Below, in pieces: positions 25,621-33,531 of a stretch of 39,132 bases of DNA. Every line of letters starts with the position of its first letter. Positions within the stretch are counted from its first letter, which is position 1. The DNA lies in assembly GCF_002234615.1 (NCBI RefSeq), contig NZ_NMQW01000061.1, positions 1 through 39,132 on the forward strand, read 5' to 3'. The DNA comes from Paenibacillus rigui. GTDB taxonomy: Bacteria > Bacillota > Bacilli > Paenibacillales > NBRC-103111. The translations under genes were made by a program, and so were the position numbers. The notes under the pieces were generated by a model that did not search any database, was not told the origin of the DNA, and was given only the letters and a program-made list of their open reading frames with translations.

Positions 25621-26760
25621 TTAGTCCGCTGTAGGCTTTGTCGGCCCAATGACGTATACGGTGTACCCTCGCTTAGTGCCAAATCGGTTCGCATAATCGT
25701 TGCTGTCAAAATACACATCGATAACGTTGCCCTTGACTGCACTGCCGGTATCTTCCGCTCTGCGGAAACCGAGTCCGTCAATATAAACCCACCAGCCCAG
25801 AGGAACCACCTTAGGATCCACTGCAATTGTTCGACCTTCCGTTACTCTCGTGCCTGTGGACGTCAGTCCGTATTGCGGATGCTCGCTACCTTTGCCGGTA
25901 GAAGAAGCACCTGCCGAATAAGCGGTCAATTTTACATTGTTAATCACTTGTTTTACACCGAAAGATACACCGCTCTTAGTCAGCTCTTGAAGAGAGGGTG
26001 AAGAAGAAGATAACGCAACTACCGGATTTTTCGTTCCTACTGCCACGATCTTACTAACACTTTCCGTCTGTACGGTTTGATCGACGACTTGCTCCGAGAC
26101 AAGCACACCGTCTTCATAACGTTTTTCTTTCTTTTTCAGGACTGCCCCTGCTTGGCCTTCCTGTACCACTTGTTCCTTACCTTTCAACAACTGGGGATCA
26201 CTCTTCTTAACAACATCAAAAGCAACAGGCTCGGTCACTTCCTCGAGCTCCTTCTTGACACGGACAATTTGAATATTGCCCTGCTCCGGAAGCGGCTCTT
26301 CTATGGCCGGACTTACTTTATCCAGTTCGCTGACCGGTATGTGCAAATCCTCTAAAGCATGGCCTACCGTCTTCCCAACAGTATACAAGGTCTTCGTTTC
26401 CCCATCAGCGGTGAGCTGAATCGGTGTGGCATGGTCCACGGTAATCCTGTCCCCGTTGGCTAACTTTGAATCCAATGCTGCAGAGAGACGATCATGTTCT
26501 CCTACAGTAACTCCTTGCTCATCCAGTAAACGCTGCAAGACCCATTGCTTGGTTTTAACAACGGTTTCCTTGCCATTTACAACAACGGTCACCTTCTTGG
26601 CAGCCGTTCCGTATAACATCATCATAAACATGAAAGTCATAGCGATTGAAATAAGTCCAATGATCGAAATCAAACGCAAGTTTTCACGCTTCCATCGCAA
26701 TGCGAAGGACATGCTGGATGATCGTCTTACATGGGGTTGCTCGTGTTGAATAGCTCCCAC
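25621..26760 (-). CDS. yabE: YabE: DUF348/G5/3D-domain cell-wall protein
   Basis: A 379-aa exported wall protein. A basic N-terminus and one membrane anchor (about residues 30-53) are followed by two DUF348 repeats (about 55-95, 112-152), a G5 domain (about 180-250) and a C-terminal 3D domain (about 275-372, LTAYSAGASSTGKG, TEGRTIAVDPKVVPLG, EDTGSAVKGNVIDVYF with the three Asp). It resembles resuscitation-promoting factors, and a peptidoglycan lytic role is likely. The start is GTG at 26760 behind GAAGGAGGA. The long leader carries a c-di-AMP riboswitch and terminator, which ties wall remodelling to the second messenger. Confidence 0.92.
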   Translation of the reverse strand: MGAIQHEQPHVRRSSSMSFALRWKRENLRLISIIGLISIAMTFMFMMMLYGTAAKKVTVVVNGKETVVKTKQWVLQRLLDEQGVTVGEHDRLSAALDSKLANGDRITVDHATPIQLTADGETKTLYTVGKTVGHALEDLHIPVSELDKVSPAIEEPLPEQGNIQIVRVKKELEEVTEPVAFDVVKKSDPQLLKGKEQVVQEGQAGAVLKKKEKRYEDGVLVSEQVVDQTVQTESVSKIVAVGTKNPVVALSSSSPSLQELTKSGVSFGVKQVINNVKLTAYSAGASSTGKGSEHPQYGLTSTGTRVTEGRTIAVDPKVVPLGWWVYIDGLGFRRAEDTGSAVKGNVIDVYFDSNDYANRFGTKRGYTVYVIGPTKPTAD

Positions 26761-26973
26761 TTGTTCGGTCCTCCTTCAAAGCCCCGCCGTCGAGTGTTAC
26801 GCATGATAGATCTGACGCGACTATGGTTAAGTTTTGCAATCTTGTCGTTAAGTAAACTAAAGGGCTGCAACCTTTCGATCCATATCGTTCTTCCTGCGTG
26901 CGGCCAACACCTCCTCATGGTTGTAGGTAACGTATATTGTGGTCGGACGAAATATCGCAAATACGGGAGAACA

Positions 26974-27013
26974 CAAAAAAAGTCAGCGGAAAGAGGACTC
27001 TTCCCGTGACTTT
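26974..27013 (-). terminator. Riboswitch expression-platform terminator
   Basis: AAAAGTCACGGGAAGAG pairs with CTCTTTCCGCTGACTTTT (two mismatches) and is followed by a run of seven T on the minus strand. It lies between the c-di-AMP aptamer and yabE, so ligand binding can stop transcription before yabE. Confidence 0.88.
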
Positions 27014-27062
27014 TCACTTATTTCACCTGAATGAAATAAAGCACACGACAATCGTTACCTCT

Positions 27063-27256
27063 CTCTTAACGCTTACGAGGTTAGCTGACGGATTCGGACT
27101 TGAGAGTCGCCCTACTTTGAATCAGGCATGTATGCAGCACAACAACCTTATTCAAAGATTCACCCCAGAAAATGCGACCTAAGTCTTATAGACTCCTAAA
27201 CCAGGTCACGTTGCGGTTCCCCCGTTTTCCATTCGGAAACTCAGCGAAGATGGAAA
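27063..27256 (-). promoter_or_regulatory. c-di-AMP riboswitch (ydaO-yuaA type)
   Basis: On the minus strand, in order: TTCGCTGAGTTTCCGAA, CGGGGGAACC, GGGGTGAATC, GGGCGACTCTCA, TCCGAATCCGTCAGCTAAC, CTCGTAAGCG. These are the conserved blocks of the ydaO-yuaA (c-di-AMP) aptamer in the right order and spacing. The outer helix pairs CGCT near the 5' end with AGCG at the 3' end. Known members turn expression off when c-di-AMP is high. Downstream are a terminator and yabE. Confidence 0.94.
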
Positions 27257-27283
27257 ATTGGTAATCGTATTAAGTTAATATTG

Positions 27284-27313
27284 AGTTTACGCTGTCGGCT
27301 ATAAAGTTGTAAA
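27284..27313 (-). promoter_or_regulatory. Candidate promoter for the yabE riboswitch transcript
   Basis: TTTACA (27308-27313), an 18-bp spacer and TAAACT (27284-27289) on the minus strand would start RNA about 25 nt before the aptamer. The -10 is only a 4-of-6 match. Confidence 0.4.
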
Positions 27314-27480
27314 GTATACAAACTCGGCAAAAAAGGACGGTTTTTCATTAAAATAAGCAATTTAAACCCATTTTAGCAATAAAAACCTTATTTCTCCTCG
27401 CCCCATGTACGTTTTCGACCATTTTTCTTCGATTATCACGTTTTCGACGAAAATAGGGCTGTCCCGACCCCCACAGGATA
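27314..27480. other. Non-coding A+T-rich gap between tatD and the riboswitch
   Basis: No gene or terminator is clear here. The 11-bp word ACGTTTTCGAC occurs twice (27409-27419 and 27438-27448); on the minus strand each contains GTCGAAAA, which resembles a Spo0A box. Confidence 0.4.
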
Positions 27481-28248
27481 CTATCGTAAACCGAACAATG
27501 TAACTGCATTTTGGGTCGTCGCGTGAGCCAGCTCCTCCAAGGGTAACCCCTTGATTTCAGCAGCGGTTTCTGCGACTAATTTCACATATGCCGTCTCATT
27601 TCGTTTCCCCCGGAAAGGGTGAGGTGTCAAATAAGGCGCATCGGTTTCAATTAACAACCGGTCCATCGGAACCTTTGCAAGCACCTCTTTAGGCTGCTTC
27701 GCATTCTTAAAGGTCACCGGCCCGCCGAACGATATATAGAAATTCATATCCAGGCACATCTTGGCTGTTTCCCAGCTTCCGGAAAAGCAGTGCATAACTC
27801 CGCCTACCTCACTGGCCTTCTCTTCGCGAAGGATCTGAATGATGTCATGGTGAGCATCTCGGTTATGGATGACGATAGGCAATCCTACTTTTTTGGCCAG
27901 ACGGATCTGTTCCCTGAAAACCCGATGCTGCACCTCTTTAGGTGACGTATCCCAATAATAATCGAGTCCGATCTCCCCGATCGCCACCACTTTCTCATGG
28001 GAGCACAATTGTTCGATCCAAATCAGATCGTCGGGTGTCATATCTTTGGCATCCTGTGGGTGCCAGCCGACGGTTGAATAAATAAAATCGTACTGCTCCG
28101 CCAAAGCGATAGAGCTAGGTATCGTTTCTCGATTAAATCCGACATTAATGATTCGACTGATTCCGCTCTCAAGCGCGCGTTCAATCACGGCCTGTCGATC
28201 CTCTTCGAACTGAGGAGCATTCAAATGGGTGTGTGTATCTGTCAGCAT
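27481..28248 (-). CDS. tatD: TatD-family metal-dependent DNase/hydrolase
   Basis: A 255-aa TatD-like hydrolase (YabD). Metal ligands are visible: THTHLN (His6, His8), VAIGEIGLDYYW (Glu), IVIHNRDAH and MHCFSGS (His) and LLIETDAPYLTP (Asp). Family members act as 3'-5' exonucleases or deacylases, and the exact substrate is uncertain. The ATG at 28248 follows AAAGGAG. In B. subtilis metS precedes this gene; here the HD-domain gene does, 54 bp upstream. Confidence 0.94.
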   Translation of the reverse strand: MLTDTHTHLNAPQFEEDRQAVIERALESGISRIINVGFNRETIPSSIALAEQYDFIYSTVGWHPQDAKDMTPDDLIWIEQLCSHEKVVAIGEIGLDYYWDTSPKEVQHRVFREQIRLAKKVGLPIVIHNRDAHHDIIQILREEKASEVGGVMHCFSGSWETAKMCLDMNFYISFGGPVTFKNAKQPKEVLAKVPMDRLLIETDAPYLTPHPFRGKRNETAYVKLVAETAAEIKGLPLEELAHATTQNAVTLFGLR

Positions 28249-28302
28249 AAGAAAGTAGGTCTCCTTTTTAAACCTGAATGATAGGTAGCTTCATGTATTT
28301 AT

Positions 28303-29595
28303 CTATCCGTGCTCTAGACCGATCAGCTTGCAAAGCTCAGTGCTCAGACTGCCGAGCGGATGCTGAAGCAGCTCTTCAGGAAAATATAAATGATATTTGC
28401 CCATATGAATGCCGCTGATGGATCTAACAATTTCCGACCTTCTTGAAATTTCTGTAAGCGAGCCTTTCTGATCCATCAACAATATAGGCAGTTTTTCATC
28501 ATGATTTCCCGGGCGGTATACATCATAAGAAAGATCCGATGGGAAATCAATCTCCAAATAAAAGGCGGGGTCCCAATCGGCCTGCTGCATCACTTCACGA
28601 AGCTTCTCAATGAGCTGTACATCCAGCTTCTCCAGCATGACGTATTTAAACAGCCGCCGGTTTAAGAATCTGGCGCATAAATCGGCCAGCACGGAGTCCG
28701 ATTCCATCGACCATTGGGACAATACGGTCTGCATGAACGCTTCATCAAGAAGATGATACTCCTGCACAGTCAGTTTCTGATGAAACAGGCTTAGCAGCGG
28801 GGGCAGCATGAATTGAAAGCCATACCCCTCCTCAAACAATTGCTTTGCTCTTTGAAAAATTTTATGCAAAATAATTTCGGCACTTCGGGTCACCGGATGA
28901 AAATAGACCTGCCAGTACATTTGGTAACGCGACATCAAATAATCTTCCACCGCGTGCATACCGCTATCCTTGACCACAATGTGCCCTTGGAAAGGCCTCA
29001 TGACACGTAAAATGCGTTCAAGATCAAACGTGCCATAGTTAACGCCAGTGAAATAAGCGTCTCGCAGCAAGTAATCCATCCGGTCCGCATCGAGCTGACT
29101 TGAGACAAGACTGACGACAATTTCCTTGTGATACGTTTTGGCGATGACCCCTGCAACCTGTTGAGGGAAGGTTGGGGAAACCTGTGAAAGCACCCGATTG
29201 ATCTCAGTATCACCGAGTACGATACGGCAGGACCATTCTTCATGATGCGTACCGAACGTTTTTTCGATGGAATGGGAGAAAGGACCATGACCGACATCAT
29301 GCAGCAGCGCCGCGCAGAGGCAGAGCAATCTTTCACCTTTGGGCCAGTCCTCATACCCGTTGCGCTCGAACTGAGAAATAATTTTACGCGTTACCTCGTA
29401 AACACCGAGAGAATGGGAAAAGCGGCTGTGTTCGCCGCCATGAAATGTAAGAAAACAAGTCCCGAGCTGACGAATCCGGCGCAGGCGTTGAAATTCTTTG
29501 GTATTAATTAAGTCCCAGATCGTCTGATCCTGTACGTAGATGTACTTGTGTACCGGATCCTTGAATACTTTTTCTTCCTGCAAGGGACTGGACAT
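28303..29595 (-). CDS. HD-superfamily phosphohydrolase (YwfO-like)
   Basis: A 430-aa HD-domain protein, similar in length and sequence pattern to B. subtilis YwfO and to dNTP triphosphohydrolase relatives. Visible: FKDPVHKYIYV, TKEFQRLRRIRQLGTC, HSRFSHSLGVYEVTRK (first His), ALLHDVGHGPFSHSIE (HD pair and following His), and SSQLDADRMDYLLRDAYFTG (last Asp). The likely reaction is hydrolysis of a nucleotide phosphate; the natural substrate cannot be told. The ATG at 29595 is chosen because AGGAGG lies 8 nt upstream; a longer frame to 29634 would include this site. It diverges from abrB, and three perfect Spo0A-box words lie just upstream. Confidence 0.88.
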   Translation of the reverse strand: MSSPLQEEKVFKDPVHKYIYVQDQTIWDLINTKEFQRLRRIRQLGTCFLTFHGGEHSRFSHSLGVYEVTRKIISQFERNGYEDWPKGERLLCLCAALLHDVGHGPFSHSIEKTFGTHHEEWSCRIVLGDTEINRVLSQVSPTFPQQVAGVIAKTYHKEIVVSLVSSQLDADRMDYLLRDAYFTGVNYGTFDLERILRVMRPFQGHIVVKDSGMHAVEDYLMSRYQMYWQVYFHPVTRSAEIILHKIFQRAKQLFEEGYGFQFMLPPLLSLFHQKLTVQEYHLLDEAFMQTVLSQWSMESDSVLADLCARFLNRRLFKYVMLEKLDVQLIEKLREVMQQADWDPAFYLEIDFPSDLSYDVYRPGNHDEKLPILLMDQKGSLTEISRRSEIVRSISGIHMGKYHLYFPEELLQHPLGSLSTELCKLIGLEHG

Positions 29596-29624
29596 ACGGA
29601 TAACCTCCTGCTCCAGATAAAGTT

Positions 29625-29676
29625 TTCGACACATGAGTAACTAAAGTCTTCTTAATCATTGTCGAAATTTGTCGAA
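29625..29676. promoter_or_regulatory. Cluster of three perfect Spo0A-box words
   Basis: TGTCGAA occurs at 29660-29666 and 29670-29676 (plus strand, 10 bp apart, like a tandem 0A site) and on the minus strand at 29625-29631. All three lie within 80 bp upstream of the HD-domain gene. I find no convincing promoter for that gene to place them against. Confidence 0.5.
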
Positions 29677-29867
29677 TTCAAATTCCAAATGTGAACGAAA
29701 TATGAATTCAACATTCTTCTTTCTATGCAAATGAATACCATAAACACAGATATTTTGTAATCGTCATCATCCTTGATACGTAAGGTTTTCTAATAATCAC
29801 TCTTCTTATGGATTGTATTACAAGTATATTTTACCATAATTTTACGCCAAAATCTGCAAAATGATGG

Positions 29868-29896
29868 TTGACTATTATGGGAATCGTTGGTATCAT
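29868..29896 (+). promoter_or_regulatory. Sigma-A promoter of abrB
   Basis: TTGACT (29868-29873), a 17-bp spacer and TATCAT (29891-29896); each hexamer has one mismatch. The predicted start is near 29903, giving a leader of about 67 nt. Confidence 0.8.
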
Positions 29897-29911
29897 AAGT
29901 CATAAGAAATA

Positions 29912-29928
29912 TGTCGAATGTTGGCGAT
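29912..29928 (+). promoter_or_regulatory. Tandem Spo0A boxes downstream of the abrB start
   Basis: TGTCGAA (29912-29918, perfect) and TGGCGAT (29922-29928, one mismatch to TGNCGAA) are 10 bp apart, at about +9 to +25. In B. subtilis Spo0A-P represses abrB through two 0A boxes with the same spacing and position. Confidence 0.75.
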
Positions 29929-29969
29929 TAATTTATTCTTTTTATTTATTCGAGAGGGGACTTTTATAT

Positions 29970-30224
29970 ATGATGAAATCAACGGGTATCGTAAGAAAAG
30001 TTGACGAGCTGGGACGTGTTGTAATTCCTATCGAGCTTCGTCGGACATTGGGAATTGGCGAGAAGGACGCTTTGGAAATCTACGTAGATGGCGAGCGTAT
30101 CATGCTCAAGAAATATGAGCCTGCATGTATCTTCTGTGGAAACGCTGAAAATGTATCCTATTTTAAAGGAAAAATTGTTTGTCATGAATGTTTATCAGAA
30201 ATGCCAATACCTGTGACAAAATAA
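29970..30224 (+). CDS. abrB: Transition-state regulator AbrB
   Basis: An 84-aa AbrB. Residues 1-50 are the swapped-hairpin DNA-binding domain (MKSTGIVRKVDELGRVVIPIELRRTLGI, DALEIYVDGERIMLKKYEP), nearly identical to B. subtilis AbrB. The C-terminal half differs from the B. subtilis multimerisation domain and has two Cys pairs (C53-x2-C56 and C71-x2-C74, CIFCGN and CHEC) that probably bind zinc. AbrB represses stationary-phase and sporulation genes during growth. Two ATG codons are adjacent (29970 and 29973), behind GAGAGGGG. It is transcribed against its neighbours from a Spo0A-box-bearing promoter, and ends in a strong terminator. Confidence 0.95.
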   Translation: MMKSTGIVRKVDELGRVVIPIELRRTLGIGEKDALEIYVDGERIMLKKYEPACIFCGNAENVSYFKGKIVCHECLSEMPIPVTK

Positions 30225-30293
30225 GAAAAATAGGTTATAATAAGGATAGCAATTCTTACTTAGGTAATTCTAACCTTTTTCATATCTCCTCTA

Positions 30294-30335
30294 TTCCCCA
30301 ATTCATGGTTTTCCGTGATATTGGGGATTTTTTTT
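30294..30335 (+). terminator. Terminator of abrB
   Basis: TCCCCAAT and ATTGGGGA pair around a 17-nt loop (with CATGG/CCGTG extending the stem), followed by eight T on the plus strand. Confidence 0.88.
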
Positions 30336-30576
30336 GCCCCTTATTCGGGGTCGGTAAATTGAAAATCCACCTTCATTACTTAACCAGTGCAGCCGCTAGA
30401 ATGCTCCATTCCGTAAAGTACATCATGAAGCTGAAGCTTTGCTTAAATCATGCTTAAAATTGGCTGAATTTTGTGCCGCTTTTGTGTTTATTTCCCCTTG
30501 CTCAAACCTTGTCTTTGCTCTCTGCGTGCGGCAAATCAAGAGTCCTCGCAAGGGGCAGCCTTCAACTTAGCTTAGC
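30336..30576. other. Gap between abrB terminator and rsmI
   Basis: I see no gene, terminator or repeat in this stretch. The rsmI transcript has no clear terminator here. Confidence 0.5.
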
Positions 30577-31452
30577 CTATTCCTGATGCAAATAATTGTA
30601 CAGCTCGCGCTTCGGCATCTGACGATCTGCTGCCGCGCGCTTTATCGCTTCCTTGCGATCAAGTCCCTGGGTTGTATAATGCTCGACATGTTCTTCGGGA
30701 CTGAACGCTTCCCACCATACGATAGCTGCCTCCGTCTCTGAGGCGGTACTGCCTTCCACCACAATACAGTACTCACCCTGGGGAGGGTTCTCCTTCAAAT
30801 AATCATAGCACTCCTGCAGTGTGCCACGTACCGCTTCTTCAAATTTCTTAGTTAATTCCCGCATCATGCACATTTGCCTCGAAGGGCTCCATACTTCAAG
30901 CATGGCCTCCAACGTTTTCACAATGCGATGAGGTGATTCATAGAAAATCAAAGTTTCCTTCCCCTGCTGGAGCGCTTGAAGCTCTTGAAGCAGCGGCTTC
31001 CGCTCCCGCGGCAAAAATCCAAGGAACGTAAATCGGTCCGTGGAAATACCCGAGACGATTAAAGCGGATAAGGCAGCATTCGCACCAGGGATGGGAATGA
31101 CATCAATGTGTGCCTCTATCGCTTGCTTCACCAAATCGGATCCGGGGTCACATATGGCAGGAAGACCCGCGTCACTTACGAGTGCTATCGAATCACCGGC
31201 TTGCAGCAAGCGAATCAGTTCAGGTCCGCTGGCTTGCTTATTATGCTCATGATAGCTCACCAGACGTGTGCTGATCTCAAAATGGGTAAGCAGCTTGCGT
31301 GTTTGCCGTGTATCCTCTGCAGCGATAATTTGCACTTCTTTCAGTATGCGAATGGCACGGAAGGTCATATCCTCCAGATTGCCAATCGGGGTGCCTACCA
31401 AATATAGCTTTCCGGCTGCCTTGTCCTGCCGATAACTGTTTTGAATGTTCAT
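30577..31452 (-). CDS. rsmI: 16S rRNA 2'-O-ribose methyltransferase RsmI
   Basis: A 291-aa RsmI (YabC) of the tetrapyrrole-methylase fold; it methylates the ribose of C1402 in 16S rRNA. Motifs: GKLYLVGTPIGNLEDMTFRAI, AAEDTRQTRKLL, VSYHEHNK, ALVSDAGLPAICDPG, IPGANAALSALIVSG, FYESPHR. The ATG at 31452 follows AAGGAAACC. It starts 13 bp after trmN6. In B. subtilis yazA lies between these two; it is absent here. Confidence 0.96.
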   Translation of the reverse strand: MNIQNSYRQDKAAGKLYLVGTPIGNLEDMTFRAIRILKEVQIIAAEDTRQTRKLLTHFEISTRLVSYHEHNKQASGPELIRLLQAGDSIALVSDAGLPAICDPGSDLVKQAIEAHIDVIPIPGANAALSALIVSGISTDRFTFLGFLPRERKPLLQELQALQQGKETLIFYESPHRIVKTLEAMLEVWSPSRQMCMMRELTKKFEEAVRGTLQECYDYLKENPPQGEYCIVVEGSTASETEAAIVWWEAFSPEEHVEHYTTQGLDRKEAIKRAAADRQMPKRELYNYLHQE

Positions 31453-31465
31453 TTAGGTTTCCTTC

Positions 31466-32242
31466 CTAGCCTTCGGAGGATGAGAGCAGAGCGTTTCTCT
31501 TGCCGTAATAAATCTCCATCAGCTCGTCACAATAGTCGGTTGCATTTTTATAAACGATTAAAGGAGGCAGCGTCCTTATTTCGGGCTTGCCATCCTTCAA
31601 AGCTTCAATTAAAACCATATTCGCTTCCTCCCCAGCCCGCGGGTGAACGAATCGGATCCGCTTCGGTTCCAGCTTATATGCGCGCAGGGTACACATAATG
31701 TCGACCAGACGGTGCGGCCTATGCACCATAGCGACCTTTCCCCCGCTTCGGACAAGCCGGCTGCTCGTGCGGACTACGTCTTCCAACGTGCAAAACACTT
31801 CGTGCCTGGCCGCAGCGAAGTGTTCATTCATATTTTGTTCTCCGTTGGGAACAGGTAAATAAGGCGGATTCACGGTGACCAAATCGAACGTGCCTTGCCC
31901 AAGCTGCTTATGAACCTCTTTCAAATCCCCATGAATCATCTGAATTTGCGTGTCCAACTGATTGAGCTGTACGTTTCGCTTGGCCATGTCAGCCAATCGC
32001 TCCTGAATTTCGACCCCGACTATCGACGCCTTCGTCCGAGTAGACAACAGCAATGGAATAACGCCATTGCCTGTACACAAATCTACGATCCGCCCCTTCG
32101 CACTCAACGGCACATAGCTGAATCTCCCCAATAATACCGCATCCATCGAAAAACTGAATACTTCGTCGCTCTGAATAATCTGGATATCATTGGTTAATAA
32201 ATCATCTATTCTTTCGCTTGGCTGCAATGGTACCTTGTCCAT
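31466..32242 (-). CDS. yabB: tRNA1(Val) adenine-37 N6-methyltransferase-like (YabB/TrmN6)
   Basis: A 258-aa SAM-dependent methyltransferase: Q-rich motif QSDEVFSFSMDAVLLGRF, SAM site IVDLCTGNGVIPLLLSTR, GVEIQERLADMA, and the N6-adenine motif NPPYLPV. The closest named family is TrmN6, which methylates A37 of tRNA1(Val). The ATG at 32242 follows AGAGGAAG. Position after yabA and before rsmI is conserved. A terminator between yabA and this gene suggests a separate or reduced transcript. Confidence 0.92.
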   Translation of the reverse strand: MDKVPLQPSERIDDLLTNDIQIIQSDEVFSFSMDAVLLGRFSYVPLSAKGRIVDLCTGNGVIPLLLSTRTKASIVGVEIQERLADMAKRNVQLNQLDTQIQMIHGDLKEVHKQLGQGTFDLVTVNPPYLPVPNGEQNMNEHFAAARHEVFCTLEDVVRTSSRLVRSGGKVAMVHRPHRLVDIMCTLRAYKLEPKRIRFVHPRAGEEANMVLIEALKDGKPEIRTLPPLIVYKNATDYCDELMEIYYGKRNALLSSSEG

Positions 32243-32293
32243 AATTCACGCTTCCTCTTTCTTCCTAGTTCAATACACACAGCTTCTATTGCT

Positions 32294-32328
32294 TAAAAAA
32301 ACCGTAGAGAAGCTAGCTCCCTACGGTT
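32294..32328 (-). terminator. Terminator of yabA
   Basis: AACCGTAG pairs with CTACGGTT, with GGGAGC/CTTCTC-type pairs inside, and seven T follow on the minus strand. Confidence 0.85.
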
Positions 32329-32335
32329 GTGGTCT

Positions 32336-32692
32336 TTATTTATTTAGAAAAGACAAACAGAATAAACAGTCGCCTTCCATACGCAAATGGCCGTAATACA
32401 CATTACAAATGTGAAATCCCTCCTGGTACAATCGGGCCAAATTATCGTAGCCTTCCCCCGTCAGCTCTTTTGCCTGGGCGGCAGCCATCACCTGCACCTG
32501 TGTCTCCACAGCCACCGGCTGCTCGGCGTCCTTCTTCAACAGCTTACGCAGCTGCTGATTTTCGATGCTAAGCCGCTTATTTTCCTCAATCAGCTCGATA
32601 ATTTGCGTCTTCATTTGTCCCAGTTCGGCGTACACGGTGCCCATTTGCTCTTCCATCTGTTCAATCCGAACAAAAATGTCTCGTTTATCCAC
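32336..32692 (-). CDS. yabA: Replication initiation control protein YabA
   Basis: A 118-aa YabA. Residues 1-60 form a coiled coil ([44 protein letters not shown]) and the C-terminus has the zinc-binding pattern FHICNVYYG and GDCLFCLSF. YabA binds DnaA and DnaN to prevent over-initiation. The start is GTG at 32692, behind GAGGTG. It follows ricT by 30 bp, in the holB-ricT-yabA order, which links it to polymerase III genes. Confidence 0.95.
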   Translation of the reverse strand: MDKRDIFVRIEQMEEQMGTVYAELGQMKTQIIELIEENKRLSIENQQLRKLLKKDAEQPVAVETQVQVMAAAQAKELTGEGYDNLARLYQEGFHICNVYYGHLRMEGDCLFCLSFLNK

Positions 32693-32722
32693 ATGTTCAC
32701 CTCAAGAAAGCTTGAACCCCCG

Positions 32723-33529
32723 TTAATGCTGCTGCTCTACCACATCGTCAAAGGAAAGCTCCATGACTTTTCCGAGCTCATAAATCTGCACTTTTACGGT
32801 TCGCTCGTTTATATTTAGCGCTACCACGCGACCATTCCCAAGAGAAGTAATCACATCGCTGCCTACTCGCGGTAAATCCTCTTTCGCACTTTCATAATTA
32901 TCGTGCTCATATTTCAAGCAGCACATCAACCGGCCGCAAAGCCCGGAAATTTTCGTAGGGTTAAGGGATAAATTTTGATCCTTGGCCATTTTAATCGAGA
33001 CAGGCTCAAAATCACCGAGAAATGAAGAGCAGCACAGAATTCTGCCGCACGGTCCAATCCCTCCCAGCATTTTGGCTTCGTCTCTGACGCCGATTTGCCT
33101 CAGCTCAATACGTGTCCGGAATACACCGGCCAAATCCTTTACCAGCTCACGGAAGTCCACTCTTCCTTCAGCGGTAAAGTAAAAAATGATCTTGTTGCGA
33201 TCAAATGTATACTCAACATCAACCAGCTTCATTTTGAGCTGATGATCCTTTATTTTATCCTGACATAGGGCAAAAGCATTCTTAGCTGCTGTTTTATTAT
33301 CTTCGACCAACTGTGCATCCGTATGATCCGCAATCCGGATCACCTTCTTTAGGGGCAGCACCACATCCGCTTCCTGTACTGTGCGCTTCCCAATGACTAC
33401 CTTACCGTACTCAATACCACGTGCCGTTTCTACAATAACCGAACTGTCCTTATCCACCGGAAGATCGATGGGGTCGAAGTAGTAGATCTTACCTGCTTTC
33501 TTAAACCGAACTCCAACTACCGAGTACAA
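32723..33529 (-). CDS. ricT: RicT (YaaT), PSP1-domain regulator of RNase Y
   Basis: A 268-aa RicT. It begins MYSVVGVRFKKAGKIYYFDP and has the PSP1 domain (about 60-145, FDRNKIIFYFTAEGRVDFRELVKDLA) and Cys-rich motifs GPCGRILCCSSFLGDF and GLCGRLMCCLKYE. With RicA and RicF it forms an Fe-S complex that adjusts RNase Y and is needed for sporulation and biofilms. The start is TTG at 33529: AAGGGGGTG lies 5 nt upstream and the protein then begins exactly like B. subtilis YaaT. A longer reading overlaps holB by 100 bp and is not used. The gap to holB is 2 bp. Confidence 0.95.
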   Translation of the reverse strand: MYSVVGVRFKKAGKIYYFDPIDLPVDKDSSVIVETARGIEYGKVVIGKRTVQEADVVLPLKKVIRIADHTDAQLVEDNKTAAKNAFALCQDKIKDHQLKMKLVDVEYTFDRNKIIFYFTAEGRVDFRELVKDLAGVFRTRIELRQIGVRDEAKMLGGIGPCGRILCCSSFLGDFEPVSIKMAKDQNLSLNPTKISGLCGRLMCCLKYEHDNYESAKEDLPRVGSDVITSLGNGRVVALNINERTVKVQIYELGKVMELSFDDVVEQQH

Positions 33530-33531
33530 AT

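Noticed and set aside
26727-26918. 63-codon frame in the yabE leader
   Set aside because: No ribosome site before its ATG, no family features, and it overlaps the yabE start. The strong AGGAGG lies after its start codon.
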